Below are positions 35,086-46,915 of a stretch of 64,000 nucleotides of DNA, one piece after another. The notes under the pieces are model-generated. The model saw only the letters and a list, made by a program, of their open reading frames with translations, made no database searches and had not been told where the DNA came from. The DNA lies in NCBI GenBank assembly GCA_018398815.1, contig CM031601.1:34592306-34656305 (forward strand), in the 5' to 3' direction. The stretch comes from Conus ventricosus. Lineage: Eukaryota; Mollusca; Gastropoda; Neogastropoda; Conidae. The position numbers were made by a program, and so were the translations under genes. Each line of letters begins with the position of its first letter. Positions within the stretch are counted from its first letter, which is position 1.

Positions 35086-35915
35086 CACAAATATCAAAAC
35101 ATATTCTGTTTACTCTGCTGAACTTACAGCTTTGGTTCTAGCACTGAAGATGATCTCACAATTTATACACAAGCTTTCTGATTTTGTCAGATTCACTGTC
35201 AGCTTTGGAGGCCATAGCAGGCTGTAACCTCCATCATCCTGAACTTCTAAAGTTTTTTTTAACTGTTTACCTCTTTGAAAACGGAAGGTTACAACATTTG
35301 TTCTTGCTTGGGTTCCTGGTCATGTTGGCATTCAGGGAGATGAAATGCCTGATTGTTTGGCCAAGAAAGCCACAACATAGACACTGTCCCAACATATCTA
35401 TCCCATACTCAGATTTTAAACCGAAAGTTTATGATTATATCAGAGACCTCTGGCAGGAGGACAGATAGCAAACTTTTGCAGATCCGTCCAAACCTAAAAG
35501 AGTTCCTCTTATCTACCTTGGGTGGTCATAAGAAGAAACGGTTTTATGCCAGCTGCACACTGGTTCTGTAGTGTTTTCCATGTCATGTACCTCTCACAAT
35601 GAAACATTCTCTTAGAGTGTTGGGACTTCACTTGCATGCTGTGAGACATGAACATTTTGCAGCAGACTCTGTGAAAACCTTGTTCACAAATATTTCACCT
35701 GATGTGATTTTTGAATTTCTGAAAAAGATTAACATTTTTCATCTGATCTGAGATCTGAAATATTTGTAACAAAATTTCCAGTGTGTTTTTAGAATAATTT
35801 TAAAGGGTTGTGTAAATGAATGACTTGGAAGTTGACTTCAGTGTGGTGACAGCCTTGATATGGCCCTTTGCGGTCAGCTGGGCTATAACTAGTATAAGCA
35901 AGATTACTTTAGTTT
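35086..35915 (+). mobile_element. Older I-like LINE copy, right part (RNase H to 3' tail)
   Basis: Continuation of 27565-28442 after the nested insertion. It reads YSAELTALVLALKMI, then an RNase H stretch with LDSLSALEAIAGCNL, GHVGI-like and PDCLAK remains, and the eroded 3' end 'cagctgggctataactag' near 35875. Frameshifts are frequent. Confidence 0.9.
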
Positions 35916-36187
35916 ACTTAACTTTACATGTGATGCCACAGCATTTCTCACATCATTGCTTTTTTGAAGAGAATATTTGATTTTGGAAAGATGTAAGGGG
36001 TAGATTGCAATTTAGATATGTCATATTGTTTAGAATTGTATTTTGATGACAGGTATGATTGTTACCTGATTGATGGCAGGTCAGCTCATTATTATGGTGA
36101 CAGTGGTTGTTTTTATTATAAGCCAGAGTTTTGGTTCCATTTGACAGCAGATATATATTTCTTTTTGAATATGTTATTTTATTTTTG
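35916..36187. other. Intron spacer between LINE copies
   Basis: AT-rich, no gene or repeat recognised. Confidence 0.5.
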
Positions 36188-39136
36188 ATGGAAGTGACAT
36201 TTCCCTGTCCTTCTACAACCCGTAATAACTGAACACGTCTCTGTCTCTCAACATCTAAATTATAAGAAAGCAAACTGGGATCTATTTGCAGCCACTATTT
36301 CTAAGGAATTCCTGGACACTGATTTTCTTCAGAGTCCGGACCCAGCAGAATCACTGACGAACACTGTGATCATAGTGTGCTAAAGCTTGTATTCCAGTGT
36401 CTTCCGATAAACTTCAAATGCCCAAAACACCCTGGTTTGATTCAGACTGCCAACAAATTTCCAAAGTTCGGAAACGGGCTCAGCGTCAGGTGTACCATCG
36501 ACCTTCGGGTCCCAACGCTCGAGCCCATCAAGAAACTCCGTGCTAAATCGAGACACACTTTTAAAATCAGTAAACGTCGGTCCTGGAGAAGTTTCTGCTC
36601 CAGGCTGACATCGAAAACTTCCAAGAAAAAAGTGTGGAACATCATTAAAAAAATCAAAGGGAAGAACACCTGTCCACTGTGAACCATCTCAAGTTTGCTG
36701 ACTCTTTAATAACAGAGAAAAAAGCAGTTGCTAATCTGCTGGCTTCAACCATAGAAAAGAATTCCTCCTCTTCTAACAAATCAGCCACTTTTGTCAAAAT
36801 AAAACCCTTAAAGAAAAATCACCCTGCAACTTTTCGTCAGACAACATGGGAAGACTACAATCTTCCTTTCACTTTAAATGAACTGAAATCTGCCTTACTG
36901 TCCTGCAACGATTCCTCTCCAGGTATAGATGAAATCCATTATCAACTGTTGAAACATCTTCCGCAAGAAGGTCTGAATATACTGTTACAGGTATACAACC
37001 ATGTGTGGACTACAGGTTTCTTTCCGCCCTCTTGGCGAAAAGCCCTCATTATTCCCATCCCCAAACCTGGAAAAGATCTTTCTAATCCATCAAATACCGT
37101 TCCATAGCTTTGACCAGCTGTGTCTTGTAAATTGATGGAGAAAATGGTCAATGCTAGGCTCATGTGGAAACTGGAAACCGATGGCCTTTTGGCGAAAGAA
37201 CAGTGTGGTTTCGCAAACATCGGACTAAAACCGTTGACCATTTGATTCGTCTGGAATCTACACTTCGGAAGCCTTTCTGAACAAACAGCATGCAGTGGCA
37301 ATTTTCTTTGACTTGGAGAAGGCCTACGATACCACCTGGAAGTCGGGGATACTTCATGATCTCCACGATCTGGGTTTTCGAGGTCATCTTCCGCTTTTTA
37401 TTCAAAATTTTTTGGCAGAACGACAGTTTCAGGTCCGGGTTGGCACCACTCTCTTGATGTCCACGAGCAGGAGTTGGGTGTTCCACAGGGGAGCATACTG
37501 TCTCCTGCCCTCTTTAGTATTAAGATCAACAACATTGTTCAATCAGTTCAGCAGGGTTCAGACTGCTCATTGTTTGTGGATGATTTCGCTGTCTACGCAA
37601 CTGGAAGCCTGTACCCGAGTGTCCAGCGCAGGCTCCAGCTTTGCGTGGATAAAATCCATCGATGGGCGGATGAAAACGGTTTCACCTTTTCTTCAACAAA
37701 GACGCAGTGTATTCACTTCCATAATTTCCGTCAGTTTTTTTCCAGATCCCGAACTTCAAGTCGGGAAATCTCCCATTCCAGCTGTTAAAGAGGCCAAGTT
37801 TCTGGGAATCATTTTTGACCAGAAACTGAACTTTCTCAGCCACATCAAAAACCTCAAAACTGCTTGCCAGAAAAGCACTAAATATTCTGCGGGTCGTAGC
37901 GCACACCGACTGGGGCGCTGATAAGAAAACTTTGCTGCACCTCTACAGAGCCCTGGTCCGTTCCAAACTGGACTACGGTTGTGCTGTGTACGGCTCCGCA
38001 AGATCGTCTTACCTCAAACTCTTGGACCCTATCCACCATCAAGGGCTTCGTCTCTGTCTTGGAGCGTTCCGCACCACCCTGTGTACAGCTTGTACGCAGA
38101 GGCGGGTGAACCTTCATTGTCCAACCACAGGCTGAAACTGTCGTTAAATTATTATATCCGACTGTTCTCGGAACCAGAAAACCTGCCTATGACTGTGTCT
38201 TTGATCCTCCGTTCCAAAGTAAGTTTGAAAACAACCCTAAATGTATTCCGCCGTTTGGTCTTCGTATGCAGCCTCATGTGCGGAATGCAGGTCTAGACCT
38301 GGGAGTTGTGTCGGATTTTTCCAAGTTTCCGGATCAACCTCTGTGGACCTTTTTCACACCAGAGATTCGTTTCGATCTTGCAGCTTTTCGCAAAGAGTCT
38401 ACCAGCTCTCTGGCGTACAAGGCTTTGTATGCTGAGCTCTGTTCCAAATTCCCATCTGTCAAAAAGTTTTCACTGACGGTTCCAAGTCTGAAGATGGAGT
38501 GGCCTGTGCAGCCTACTGCCCTGGCGCTCCTTCTCAGATACTGTTGGAACATATTCATTCAGATGCTTCTGTCTATTCTGCTGAACTTACTGCTCTGGTA
38601 CTGGCTTTGAAGATAATCTCACATTCTTCGAAGAGGGACTTTCTGGTTCTGTCGGATTCGCTGTCAGCTTTGGAGGCCATAGCTGGCCGCAACCTTCAGC
38701 ATCCAGAACTTTTACTTTTTTTTGAACTTTTTAGCAAGTTGAAGGCGGACGGTTTACAACATTACTCTTGCTTGGGTTCCAGGTCATGTTGGCATCGGCG
38801 GGAACGAAATGGTTGATCGTTTAGCCAAGAACGCCACAAGAGAGAAACTGTCCAACACTTATATCCCCTGCTCAGATGTGAAACCCAAAATTATTGATTA
38901 TGTGAGAGACCTCTGGCAGGAGGATTGGACACACACAGACGAATAACAAACTCTTTCAGATCCGTCCAAACCTTAAGGACTTCCTCCCATCCACGTCGGG
39001 TGGTCGTAAAGAGGAAACGGTTCTGTGCCGGCTGCACACCGCCAGTTCGTATTTTACCCATGCCTACCTTTTAAAGAGTGAAGAAGCTCCGTGGTGCATT
39101 CCATGTCATGCGCCACTCACAATGAACATGTTCTTT

Positions 39137-39314
39137 CAGGGATCGCGTTAACCGGCAACTGCCGGTAATTTACCGATAAAAAAAGCAGCGTACCGACAAA
39201 AAATCCCCAAGCGGTAAGCCTACCGATTGTAAAGAACCGCAACCGAAAAGCAAAGAGGCCCTCCCTTACTGTGTCAGATGCTGCTAATTAAGTTTACAGA
39301 TCAAGCTGCTTATA

Positions 39315-39356
<42 letters not shown>

Positions 39357-41814
39357 CTTCCCCTCTTCTTCTCCACTTTTCTCTACCATCCTTTCTGCGC
39401 ACTTGGCTTTCGCGTCATGACGTCATAAACCGTGGGAAGTTTAGCGTGGGGAAAGAAGCGCGTTCCTTGTCTTGCCATACTGAGCGGCATTTGACTTGTT
39501 GCAACACTGAACGTGATCATGGCCAGTCAAAAATCGCGTCAAACATCTTTGTTCGGATTTTTAAAACGAAAACGCCCTTCTGAGTCAGAAAATGACAACG
39601 ATGAACCTCAACATAAAGAGCCACTCCAGCTGATCAACCAACTGCTTCCACCAGTGCCGATACAACAACGGATTCAACTCCTACAAAAATAGCAAAACCC
39701 CACTCGAAATTTCAAGAAAAGTGGCGCAAAAATTTCGTTTGGTTAAGAACGGACAATGAAATGACGAGTTTTGTACATTCTGCCAAGAAACAAAACAAAA
39801 AAATGGGTTCACTCGCGGCACACGAAAATTTTCAAGCTTCTGCTCTCAATGAGCATGCTACAAGCAAAGGCCATGTTAATGCAGTTGCTGCGCTTCAAGC
39901 TCAGCCTTCCATGCAAGGGTTTTCTGATGCTGCTTGTGCTGCTGAAGATGATTGTCTCAAGGGTCAACTTCGCACAGTAATGTGCATGGCCAAAAGAGGG
40001 ATTCCACCAAGTAACTTTGAGGCACTGATAGATCTACAAAAGGAAAACGGTTGTTCTGCCCTGAATGAAAAATCAAATCAAGCTAAAAGCAAGATCTACA
40101 AACACCATGAATCTGTGAGACAGATGGAGGAGTCGCTCGTTTCAGTCATAAAAGATAGAGTCAAACAGCAGATTAAAGAGAGCACATTTCTAGGTCTCAT
40201 TATCGACGAAACCCTCAACTGCACCCTAGACAAGAAACTGATAGTGTATGCTAGGACAGAGAAGGACGGAGATGTTCAAACTGTGTTTCTGGGGAACTAC
40301 ACAATCGATAACGGCAGTGCTGAATGTGTTTTTGACAAACTAGTGGAGGTGATGAAGGAGTGGGAAATTCAAGATGTGCAGGTTGCTGGCTTGGTTCAGA
40401 TGGAGCCAGCGTGATGACTGGAAAGCACACTGGTGTTGGTGTTCGGCTGAAAGGTCGTCAGCCTTCACTAGTGCATGTTCACTGTGTGGCACACCGTGTG
40501 GCACTGGCTGCTAAAGATGCCACTGAAGGAGTGGCATCTGTTTCAGATTACCGTTTGTGCTTACAACAAATTTTCAAGATGTATAGAGCATCTGGTGATC
40601 GAACCCATCGGTTGAAGGAAATGTGTGATGCATTAGGTGACGTTGACTACATTTCTCTGAAGCATCCAATTAGTGTTCGCTGGCTGTCTCTCGGGCGTGC
40701 TGTGTATGCAGTAAGGAAGGTGTATGGAGGACTCGTGCTCGCTTTGGAAGAAGAAGCCCAGAGAAAAAATCCGGCAGCAGCTGGATTGATGACCAAGTGC
40801 AAAACCTATGCCTTTGTCGCCATCACCTACTTACTTTCTGACGTCATCCCTGTCATTGAGAAATTGAACCTGACCTTTCAGAAAGACTCTGTGAATCTGT
40901 CAGTCATCCAGCCCATGGTACAAGGAACAAAACATGCCCTTGAGGCACTGCTGCACACGCCGGGACAGCATGAACAAGACCTGACAGAAAGAATGCGCAC
41001 AACATCTTTGAAGAGATTTCTCTGACACACACTGACAGAGGCGCTCGCCAAACCTTTGAGAGAGTGAGGCAACAATTCATTCAAGAACTGATCAACGCCC
41101 GACACAGCGCTTTCCTTCCGACCAGTTGACCGTTGTTGCCGCACTAGCAAAGCTGTTTGATGTCAACAGATACCCCAATGCCGGCCTTGATGGATTTGGC
41201 CATGGATGAAATGACCACCCTCACAAGGCATTTTGCAGCTGTCATCAACGGACCAAGAGCGAACCAGGACTTTGCACAGTTTAAAATTACGTTGCAGAGT
41301 TACGGAGCGCCAGATTTTAATGCTGCATGCAAAACAATCATCAAAGAAATCGCAGTGCAGTTTCCAGATTTTGCACTCCTGGCACAGATAGCATTGGTGA
41401 TACCTGTGTCGAGTGTTCCAGCAGAGAGAGTTTCAGTGTGCAAAACTGTGTCAAAACTACACAGCGCAATCGCCTGGGAGAGGAACGTGTTGGCTGCCTC
41501 ATGATGCTGAAACATGCACGGACAAGGAGTGGATTACGCTGCTGCTTGTGGTCACTTCCGTGCATCGAAGAACCGTCGCGGCGTCGCCTATGACTAATGG
41601 AAGTCAGTTTTCATGTTTTTGTTACTGTATCGCTGGTTCAGACGTCATGTGCAGTGTAGTTATTATGTTGCACGCCGTTTTGTCAAATGATGACGTATTT
41701 TTACCGTTTCGGACTTTCCGAAAATAGCGCTACCGGATTTGGGGACAGGGTCACAGTAGGTAGCGTGCCGTAGTTTCGCCGTACCATTTTTTAAAAATCC
41801 TAGCGCGATCCCTG
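39137..41814 (+). mobile_element. hAT-superfamily DNA transposon, 2678 bp, 5-bp target duplication
   Basis: Perfect 11-bp terminal inverted repeats CAGGGATCGCG / CGCGATCCCTG. The flanking TCTTT (39132-39136 and 41815-41819) is a 5-bp duplication of the LINE sequence, confirmed against the uninterrupted copy (aacatgttcttttagag at 34746). Many hAT elements make 8-bp duplications, so 5 bp is notable. Inside is a transposase gene (39519-41593) with a few frameshifts, plus a CA tract at 39318-39353. The subterminal regions hold repeated CCGGTAA/TTACCG-type motifs. Confidence 0.93.
39519..41593 (+). pseudogene. hAT transposase, ZNF862/KIAA1586-like, frameshifted
   Basis: Cuts and joins the hAT ends. 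The start ATG at 39519 reads MASQKSRQTSLFGFLKRKRP. A TTF/BED-like zinc finger follows: WLRTDN, then CTFC in one frame and LNEHATSKGH in another (39735-39880). The catalytic core has LIIDET (about 40197-40214), the SDGASVMTGKHTGVGVRLK block with the CVAHRVALAA signature (40400-40515), and RWLSLGRAV (40678-40705). The C-terminal dimerisation segment reads IALVIPVSSVPAERV, then FSVQN and RNRLGEERVGCLMMLKHA. Frameshifts near 39625, 39765-39800, 40393 (one G lost in ggcttgg-t), 41030-41150 and 41430 make it inactive as read. Confidence 0.92.
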
Positions 41815-42122
41815 TCTTTTAGAGTGTTGGGACTTGCACGATGTGAGACACAAACATTTTACGGCAGAGTCCATGAAGATCCTGAGTGATCCTTGAGTTT
41901 TTGAGAGAGATTAACATTTTTCATCTGATTTAAGATTTTACGGAAGAAAGATTTTTAACGAAGTTTCTGGTACGTTTCTAGACGATGTCATTTAAAGAGA
42001 TGTGTGAAAGTTTTTTTTTTTGTTTTTTTTTTGACTGGTGGGTTTGATTTTAACGTGGTGACAGCCCTGATGTGGCCCTTTGCGGTCGGCTGGGCTATAA
42101 GCAACATTATCTTATCTTATCT

Positions 42123-42695
42123 GATGATGAGTTAACATTTTTAACATTTGGCCTTTTTAAGCCAACATTTTGCGTTTTGATATGGAAATGTGTTTGTTTT
42201 TTCCTAAGGGTCAATGTTTATTTTGCTTTGACAGCAGAATAGCACTTGTCTGATTGTTGTTGTTATTTGTTTCTTTGTCCATGGGTGCCACTCTTCCGTC
42301 TGGGTGACTGAAATCTGTTTTCCTCGGCAAGGCCCCAGACAGAAGTTCCGTTTTTCAAGTTTCATTATTCAAAAAAGAAAAAAAAGGTTGTTTTTTTTAA
42401 AAACAGTTGAATCGGCGGTATTATGACCGAAGCAGCACTGTAGCAGACAACCGGAAATGAGGAAGCACTCTCTATCGTTGAAGACAACACAGGTCCAGCA
42501 ATCTTTGTTAGCCTACGTCACTGCCCCTGCACCCCGTCGGGCCTGGGCGGCCCCTGGACCCTGAACCCCTGCCTCATTTTCAGTTTTTTCAGATTTTCAA
42601 AGTGTCACCCTTGTTTGTCACATTAGCATTTTTATAGGAGGCCAGCATTTGTTATTTTGATGAGATGTTAAATCAGTATTTGTCTTTAATGACAG
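42123..42695. other. Intron sequence before exon 42696
   Basis: No known repeat or gene recognised. T-rich toward the acceptor. Confidence 0.5.
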
Positions 42696-42901
42696 GTCAG
42701 TAAAACCATTATGCCTCAACTCCAGATCCTGAAGCAACAGTTGGAACATGATTTCCCCCTGGCACACATAACCCTGCCAAATGACATGGGCTCTGAAGTG
42801 GTTGTGGAAGGCATCAATGGTGATTTTGACCTGGTGCTGAGGGAGCTTAGGGATCTCTGCAGCAGGAACCAGCCGGGAAAAGGGGTGTTTCCAGATTCAG
42901 G
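42696..42901 (+). CDS. PARP14-like gene, exon: KH-like segment
   Basis: Acceptor tttaatgacag to 42695, donor gtctgc from 42902 (weak); phase 0 to 2. It reads VSKTIMPQLQILKQQLEHDF, then PLAHITLPNDMGSEVVVEGI, NGDFDLVLRELRDLCSRNQ and a short Gly/Pro tail. The strand-helix order with IT(L)P..., a V-V-V-E-G strand and a following helix matches a KH-like unit. Joins 25682 in phase 0 and 46356 in phase 2, skipping 16.9 kb and 3.5 kb of repeat-filled intron. Confidence 0.85.
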
Positions 42902-43706
42902 GTCTGCTTGAGACCAAAGCATGCAGGCAGTGGTGCACACAAGAGCGGATGACGTGAAGGCTTTGATCTTGTAAGATGTTGTTTGTTTAAATATGCTGAA
43001 CCTAGTTTGTTCAGAAGTGTGCAACAATAACTGTAACAATACCTCTTTAACTATTAAACTGTTTTTTTTTTGCACAACATGTACTTCAAATTTAAAAACA
43101 GGATGTGAAATATTAAATAAATTTTAAGAGTGCCAAGGGAACTTGTTAGAGTGCGAAATGTTGTTAACAAACAAAAGATTCTGGAATCCATGCAGGTTGC
43201 ACCAGATTTTGTCTGGTACAATATTTTGTTTGCCGTGCATGTGTCTGTTTTGTTGATGTTTATAGCTGACCATTGCAGACACTGACCTCCTTTCTGAAAA
43301 TCCAGTGTTGACTGCCATTGATGCCAGCTCCCCATGTCTTGGTCATCTAACACATTCTTGATTTTCGAAGTCATTGCATGCACACTTGTACACTCTACAC
43401 TGCTTTTTAAGTTGCTGTTATTGTTTCAACAGTGCCTTGGCTGCTAAATCATCCACAATCATGTTTTCACCCCAGTTTCTGTCACTCATTTTCACACTCT
43501 ATGTAAGCTGAAAAAAAGCAACATTTTTTGGCTTGAATCAAAACACATCACTGAAATAATGCCTGGAAGCACTTGAACAAACTCCTCAAAAGGCATGATC
43601 TTAATTCTGAAACCTTCACAAATAACCCAATAACCTGTAATGGGTCATCCTTCACCAGCAGATCAGTAATTAACTTGTATGGCTAAAGCACACATGTGTA
43701 TGCGCA

Positions 43707-43716
43707 CACACACACA

Positions 43717-43783
<67 letters not shown>
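43707..43783. repeat. (CA)n microsatellite
   Basis: CA repeats with one CCC interruption near 43720. Confidence 0.95.
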
Positions 43784-43786
<3 letters not shown>

Positions 43787-44077
43787 AATATAAGCAGTGC
43801 AGAGCAGAAGAGCTCATTCCTGGGAGAAGAGAGATTTCATTAATAAGAAATATATGCCATGTGCTGAACACCAGAGGAAGCTACTAGACTGATCCCCTGT
43901 CTTTCAGCCTGGTACATCAGGATTGGAACATGGATGTGAAGACAGTGTAAAGGACTGAGGACTGGAGGAACTTTACAAATACAGTAGTAGCAGATTTGAG
44001 AAACTATCACTCTTGCATTGTTGGGAATGTGCAAGACCCACTGAACACAATCAGGACAAGAGGCTGTAGTAGGGAGA

Positions 44078-44352
44078 GATGCTGCTGAACTCTCGACGTG
44101 AAGATGATGTCCCACACTCATCTCACCAACAAGATGTTGCTGAACTCTCGACGTGAAGATGATGTCCCACACTCATCTCACCAACAAGATGTTGCTGAAC
44201 TCTCGACGTGAAGATGATGTCCCACACTCATCTCACCAACAAGATGTTGCTGAACTCTCGACGTGAAGATGATGTCCCACACTCATCTCACCAACAAGAT
44301 GTTGCTGAACTCTCGACGTGAAGATGATGTCCCACACTCATCTCACCACCAA
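44078..44352. repeat. 55-bp minisatellite, 5 units
   Basis: 'gatgttgctgaactctcgac' begins units at 44078, 44133, 44188, 44243 and 44298; the next start at 44353 diverges. Nearly identical units. Confidence 0.95.
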
Positions 44353-44480
44353 GATGTAGCAGCCATGCCTGCCAAGATAAGCACATATAACTCTGATAGG
44401 ATGGGAAGATCAAGGACCAAGAATTATAGTGTCATTCATGTAAAAGAAAAACATTAAGGTGAATGTCATCCAGTGTTATG

Positions 44481-44578
44481 CTCCACAAGTTTTAAAGGAA
44501 AAAAAGAGCAAGAACTAGTTTTACAGCAGCTCCACAAGTTTTAAAGGAAAAAAAGAGCAAGAACTAGTTTTACAGCAG
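44481..44578. repeat. 49-bp tandem duplication
   Basis: 'gctccacaagttttaaagga' with the following AAAAAAGAGC block, repeated at 44481 and 44530. Confidence 0.95.
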
Positions 44579-44679
44579 ACTGCAGAACACCCTCAGTAAT
44601 TGTCCATCAAAAGGCATCAACATCCACATAGGGGACTTTCATGCAAGCACAGGAACAGACAGCAGTGAAATTGAAGAGG

Positions 44680-46145
44680 TAAGGGGCGGCTTAGTTGGGT
44701 GAGTAACAGGGGGATAAAAATCAAAACAATTCAGCATGGCTTCTTCATTAAAATGCCCCTACCCCCTCCTTCCAAAAGCAGTGGTAAGTACAGGACGAAA
44801 GCAAACCATCCAAGGACTCGGATCTTGACAGTGACTGGGATACTGGAACAAGGGAGAAGGCAGATTTTTGGCTTCACAGTTAGTGGTGGAAGGAGCTGAG
44901 GAGGAAAAAAACATTCATCTGCTCTGAGCCCTTTTGCTAGATATAGACGGTTCCAAGGAATTGCAGGTGACCCTAAATCCATCAAAGGCTTTGAAATGGC
45001 TTTTTCTTCATTGAATGCCAGTCAAAATGCCAATTCGACAGTCCTGAAGTACTACCAAGTGGGTTGGTAGGGGTATCATCAGGTGTCCTGACCTTAAAGC
45101 CATTTCAGAAGCAGAGATCAAGAGCGAATTTGGGCCACAAGGAGTGATCGACATTCACCATGTGACCATATGCCAAGGGCTGGATTGAGTCACAACACTC
45201 TTCTTTACATTTTGTATGCCATCACTGCCATAGACAGTCAGAGTGGGCTGCCTCAGCATCAAAGAAGAATCTAAGTCCTGTCTCTGATTAGTTGTTTTCG
45301 CTGTCAAAGGTTTGGCCGCATTTCCAACAGATGCTCAGGGAAGGAAATTTGTGGTCAGTGTTGCAAAGCAGTCCACAAGGGGCCTTGCCAGGGACCATCC
45401 CTTTGTGCGAATTGCTGTGGTACCACCCCTCTTATTCATGGGACTGTCCAAAGTGGCAATTGAAAAAAGTCTGTTCAGAAAGTGAACACGAAATTTCATT
45501 TCATGAAGGAAAGAAACTGGTTGTTGGTAAGGAAAACGTCCTGAATGAGGTGTTCTCAACAGCGGTCAGCGTTTTGATAGTGTCAGTCTATTGTCAGACA
45601 AACCTGTCCTTCCCGCCAGTTAAGTCTGTACAATATAAAGAGATGGCCTCGGGCGAAGGCGTGAAATCATGTTCAGCATGCCCATGGTGGAGGCGTTAAA
45701 CTGCCACCTCCCAGACTAGATAGCAGTCCAAACTGTCTGCTGTTGGGCATTCCATGAAACTTTTCCTCCCTCCTCAATCTCTGAGCTCAAATCCCAGACC
45801 AGAGGAAAAGTTGAGATGGTTGAAATAGTCCACAAGTCTCCACCCTCTCCCACAGGTCTCAGCCTGTTGGCCATTCAGCAGATGGGACTAGAGACCCAAC
45901 CAAACAGCAGGAGAGAGTATACTAAATTCATTTTCAATGCTACAGGTTCCAGATAAGGATGCGGAGAAGGACTGAAATGTCTACTGCTGTCACATTAGTG
46001 TGGATAATACCTCATTCCTTTGGAATGTTGGGGGCTCAACTCAAACTCAGAGGAGCTGCAGCTCCTCTGTCAACAGTTGAAGCTTGTGGTGATTACTGTC
46101 CAGGAGACAGACTCAGACTCAAAACTCTTAAAGCTGGGAGTTTTA
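44680..46145 (+). mobile_element. LINE fragment: ORF1 and start of ORF2
   Basis: Collinear with 29135-30680 of the full-length LINE. It shows 'cttagttgggtgagtaac', ATGGCTTCTTC, the LSPFAR-type block, CFRCQRFGRISNRC at 45297-45340, CGQCCKAVHKGPC just after, then 'ttcctttggaatgttggggg' (equivalent to the ORF2 start). Many stops. Ends about 210 bp before exon 46356. Confidence 0.85.
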
Positions 46146-46355
46146 CAGTTGTTAAAACAAACAAGCCAACCCACATTACACACACATTTGTCAATGCAGT
46201 TTACAGCTGGTCACGCATACATATAAAAACAGTTGGAGCTCAAATGCACTTCTTGTATCATTAGAATAGATTTTTTTCTTGTCATTAACATGTACATTGT
46301 TTAATTCATTTATTGTGTCAGTCTAAAGCACTAACTCATCAGTTTGTATTTGCAG

Positions 46356-46522
46356 GAAGAACTCTGGAGACTGCAAGCCGTTGGATGATCCCAGCCAGGT
46401 TGGCTTTCTATATCAATGCCATAGGGATGTGTTAGCCCAAGTTCAGCACAAGCTGGATAACATTCGAAAATTGACCAGAGTCTCCAAGGTCAACCTGCAA
46501 AATGAGCTCAGAAGATATTCTG
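46356..46522 (+). CDS. PARP14-like gene, exon: helical segment
   Basis: Acceptor agtttgtatttgcag to 46355, donor gtgagc from 46523; phase 2 to 1. It reads KNSGDCKPLDDPSQVGFLYQ, then CHRDVLAQVQHKLDNIRKLT and VSKVNLQNELRRYS. Mostly helical. Phase agrees with both neighbours. In PARP14-like proteins such segments link KH-like units. Confidence 0.85.
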
Positions 46523-46736
46523 GTGAGCCTTGCAAGTGTTACAATACAAATTTTACAGTAGGTATACCAGTATCAAAAATTGATTTTAGTGTCTGTTCAC
46601 ATTATGTAATTTTTGACTACCACTTTTAAGCATCCCTCTCCCCAGCACCAATACCTACAACCTTTTGTTCTCCTCTCCACCTCCCCATCCCCCTCACTAA
46701 GGGTTACGACCTTGCTATGGACCAGTGATCCCTTAA

Positions 46737-46915
46737 TACTTTCACAACGGGCGTGGCAGAGCAACGTCACTTCCCTGCAGCCGCATGCATCGCACTTGCT
46801 TACGACTGTTGCAGACACACTATGCAGGGAGTACAGCAGCGTTGCCGTCACCACAGAACGGCTCGTCGACCCCGACTGAGTTGCCATCACCATTGCACGG
46901 CGCATCATGAAAAGA
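46737..46915. mobile_element. 179-bp TTAA-flanked mini element
   Basis: TTAA at 46733-46736 and 46916-46919. The intact LINE reads 'gatcccttaggctttgctgg' with no insert. The ends TACTTTCACAACGGGC and (complement of the right) TCTTTTCATGATGCGC agree at about 10 of 16 positions. GC-rich and without coding capacity. Probably a deletion derivative of a TTAA-specific transposon. Confidence 0.7.

Larger units (their letters stand above)
36188..42122 (+). mobile_element. 5'-truncated sister LINE copy, split by a hAT transposon
   Basis: Begins inside the endonuclease at the 'ggaagtgacatttcc' segment (equivalent to 31133) and runs collinear with the full-length copy to 'aagcaacattatc' plus (TTATC)n at 42122. 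RT carries the same FVDD (37576-37587). It has scattered one-base indels in several ORF2 segments and no TTAA insert at 36805. The hAT element occupies 39137-41814. A short 'tgatg' at each end is the only candidate target duplication. Confidence 0.92.

Noticed and set aside
40878..41150. Minus-strand ORF inside the hAT element
   Set aside because: Antisense shadow of the transposase gene, with no recognisable domain.
36188..42122. Target-site duplication of the second LINE copy
   Set aside because: Only 'tgatg' is shared between the two flanks, too short to claim with confidence.
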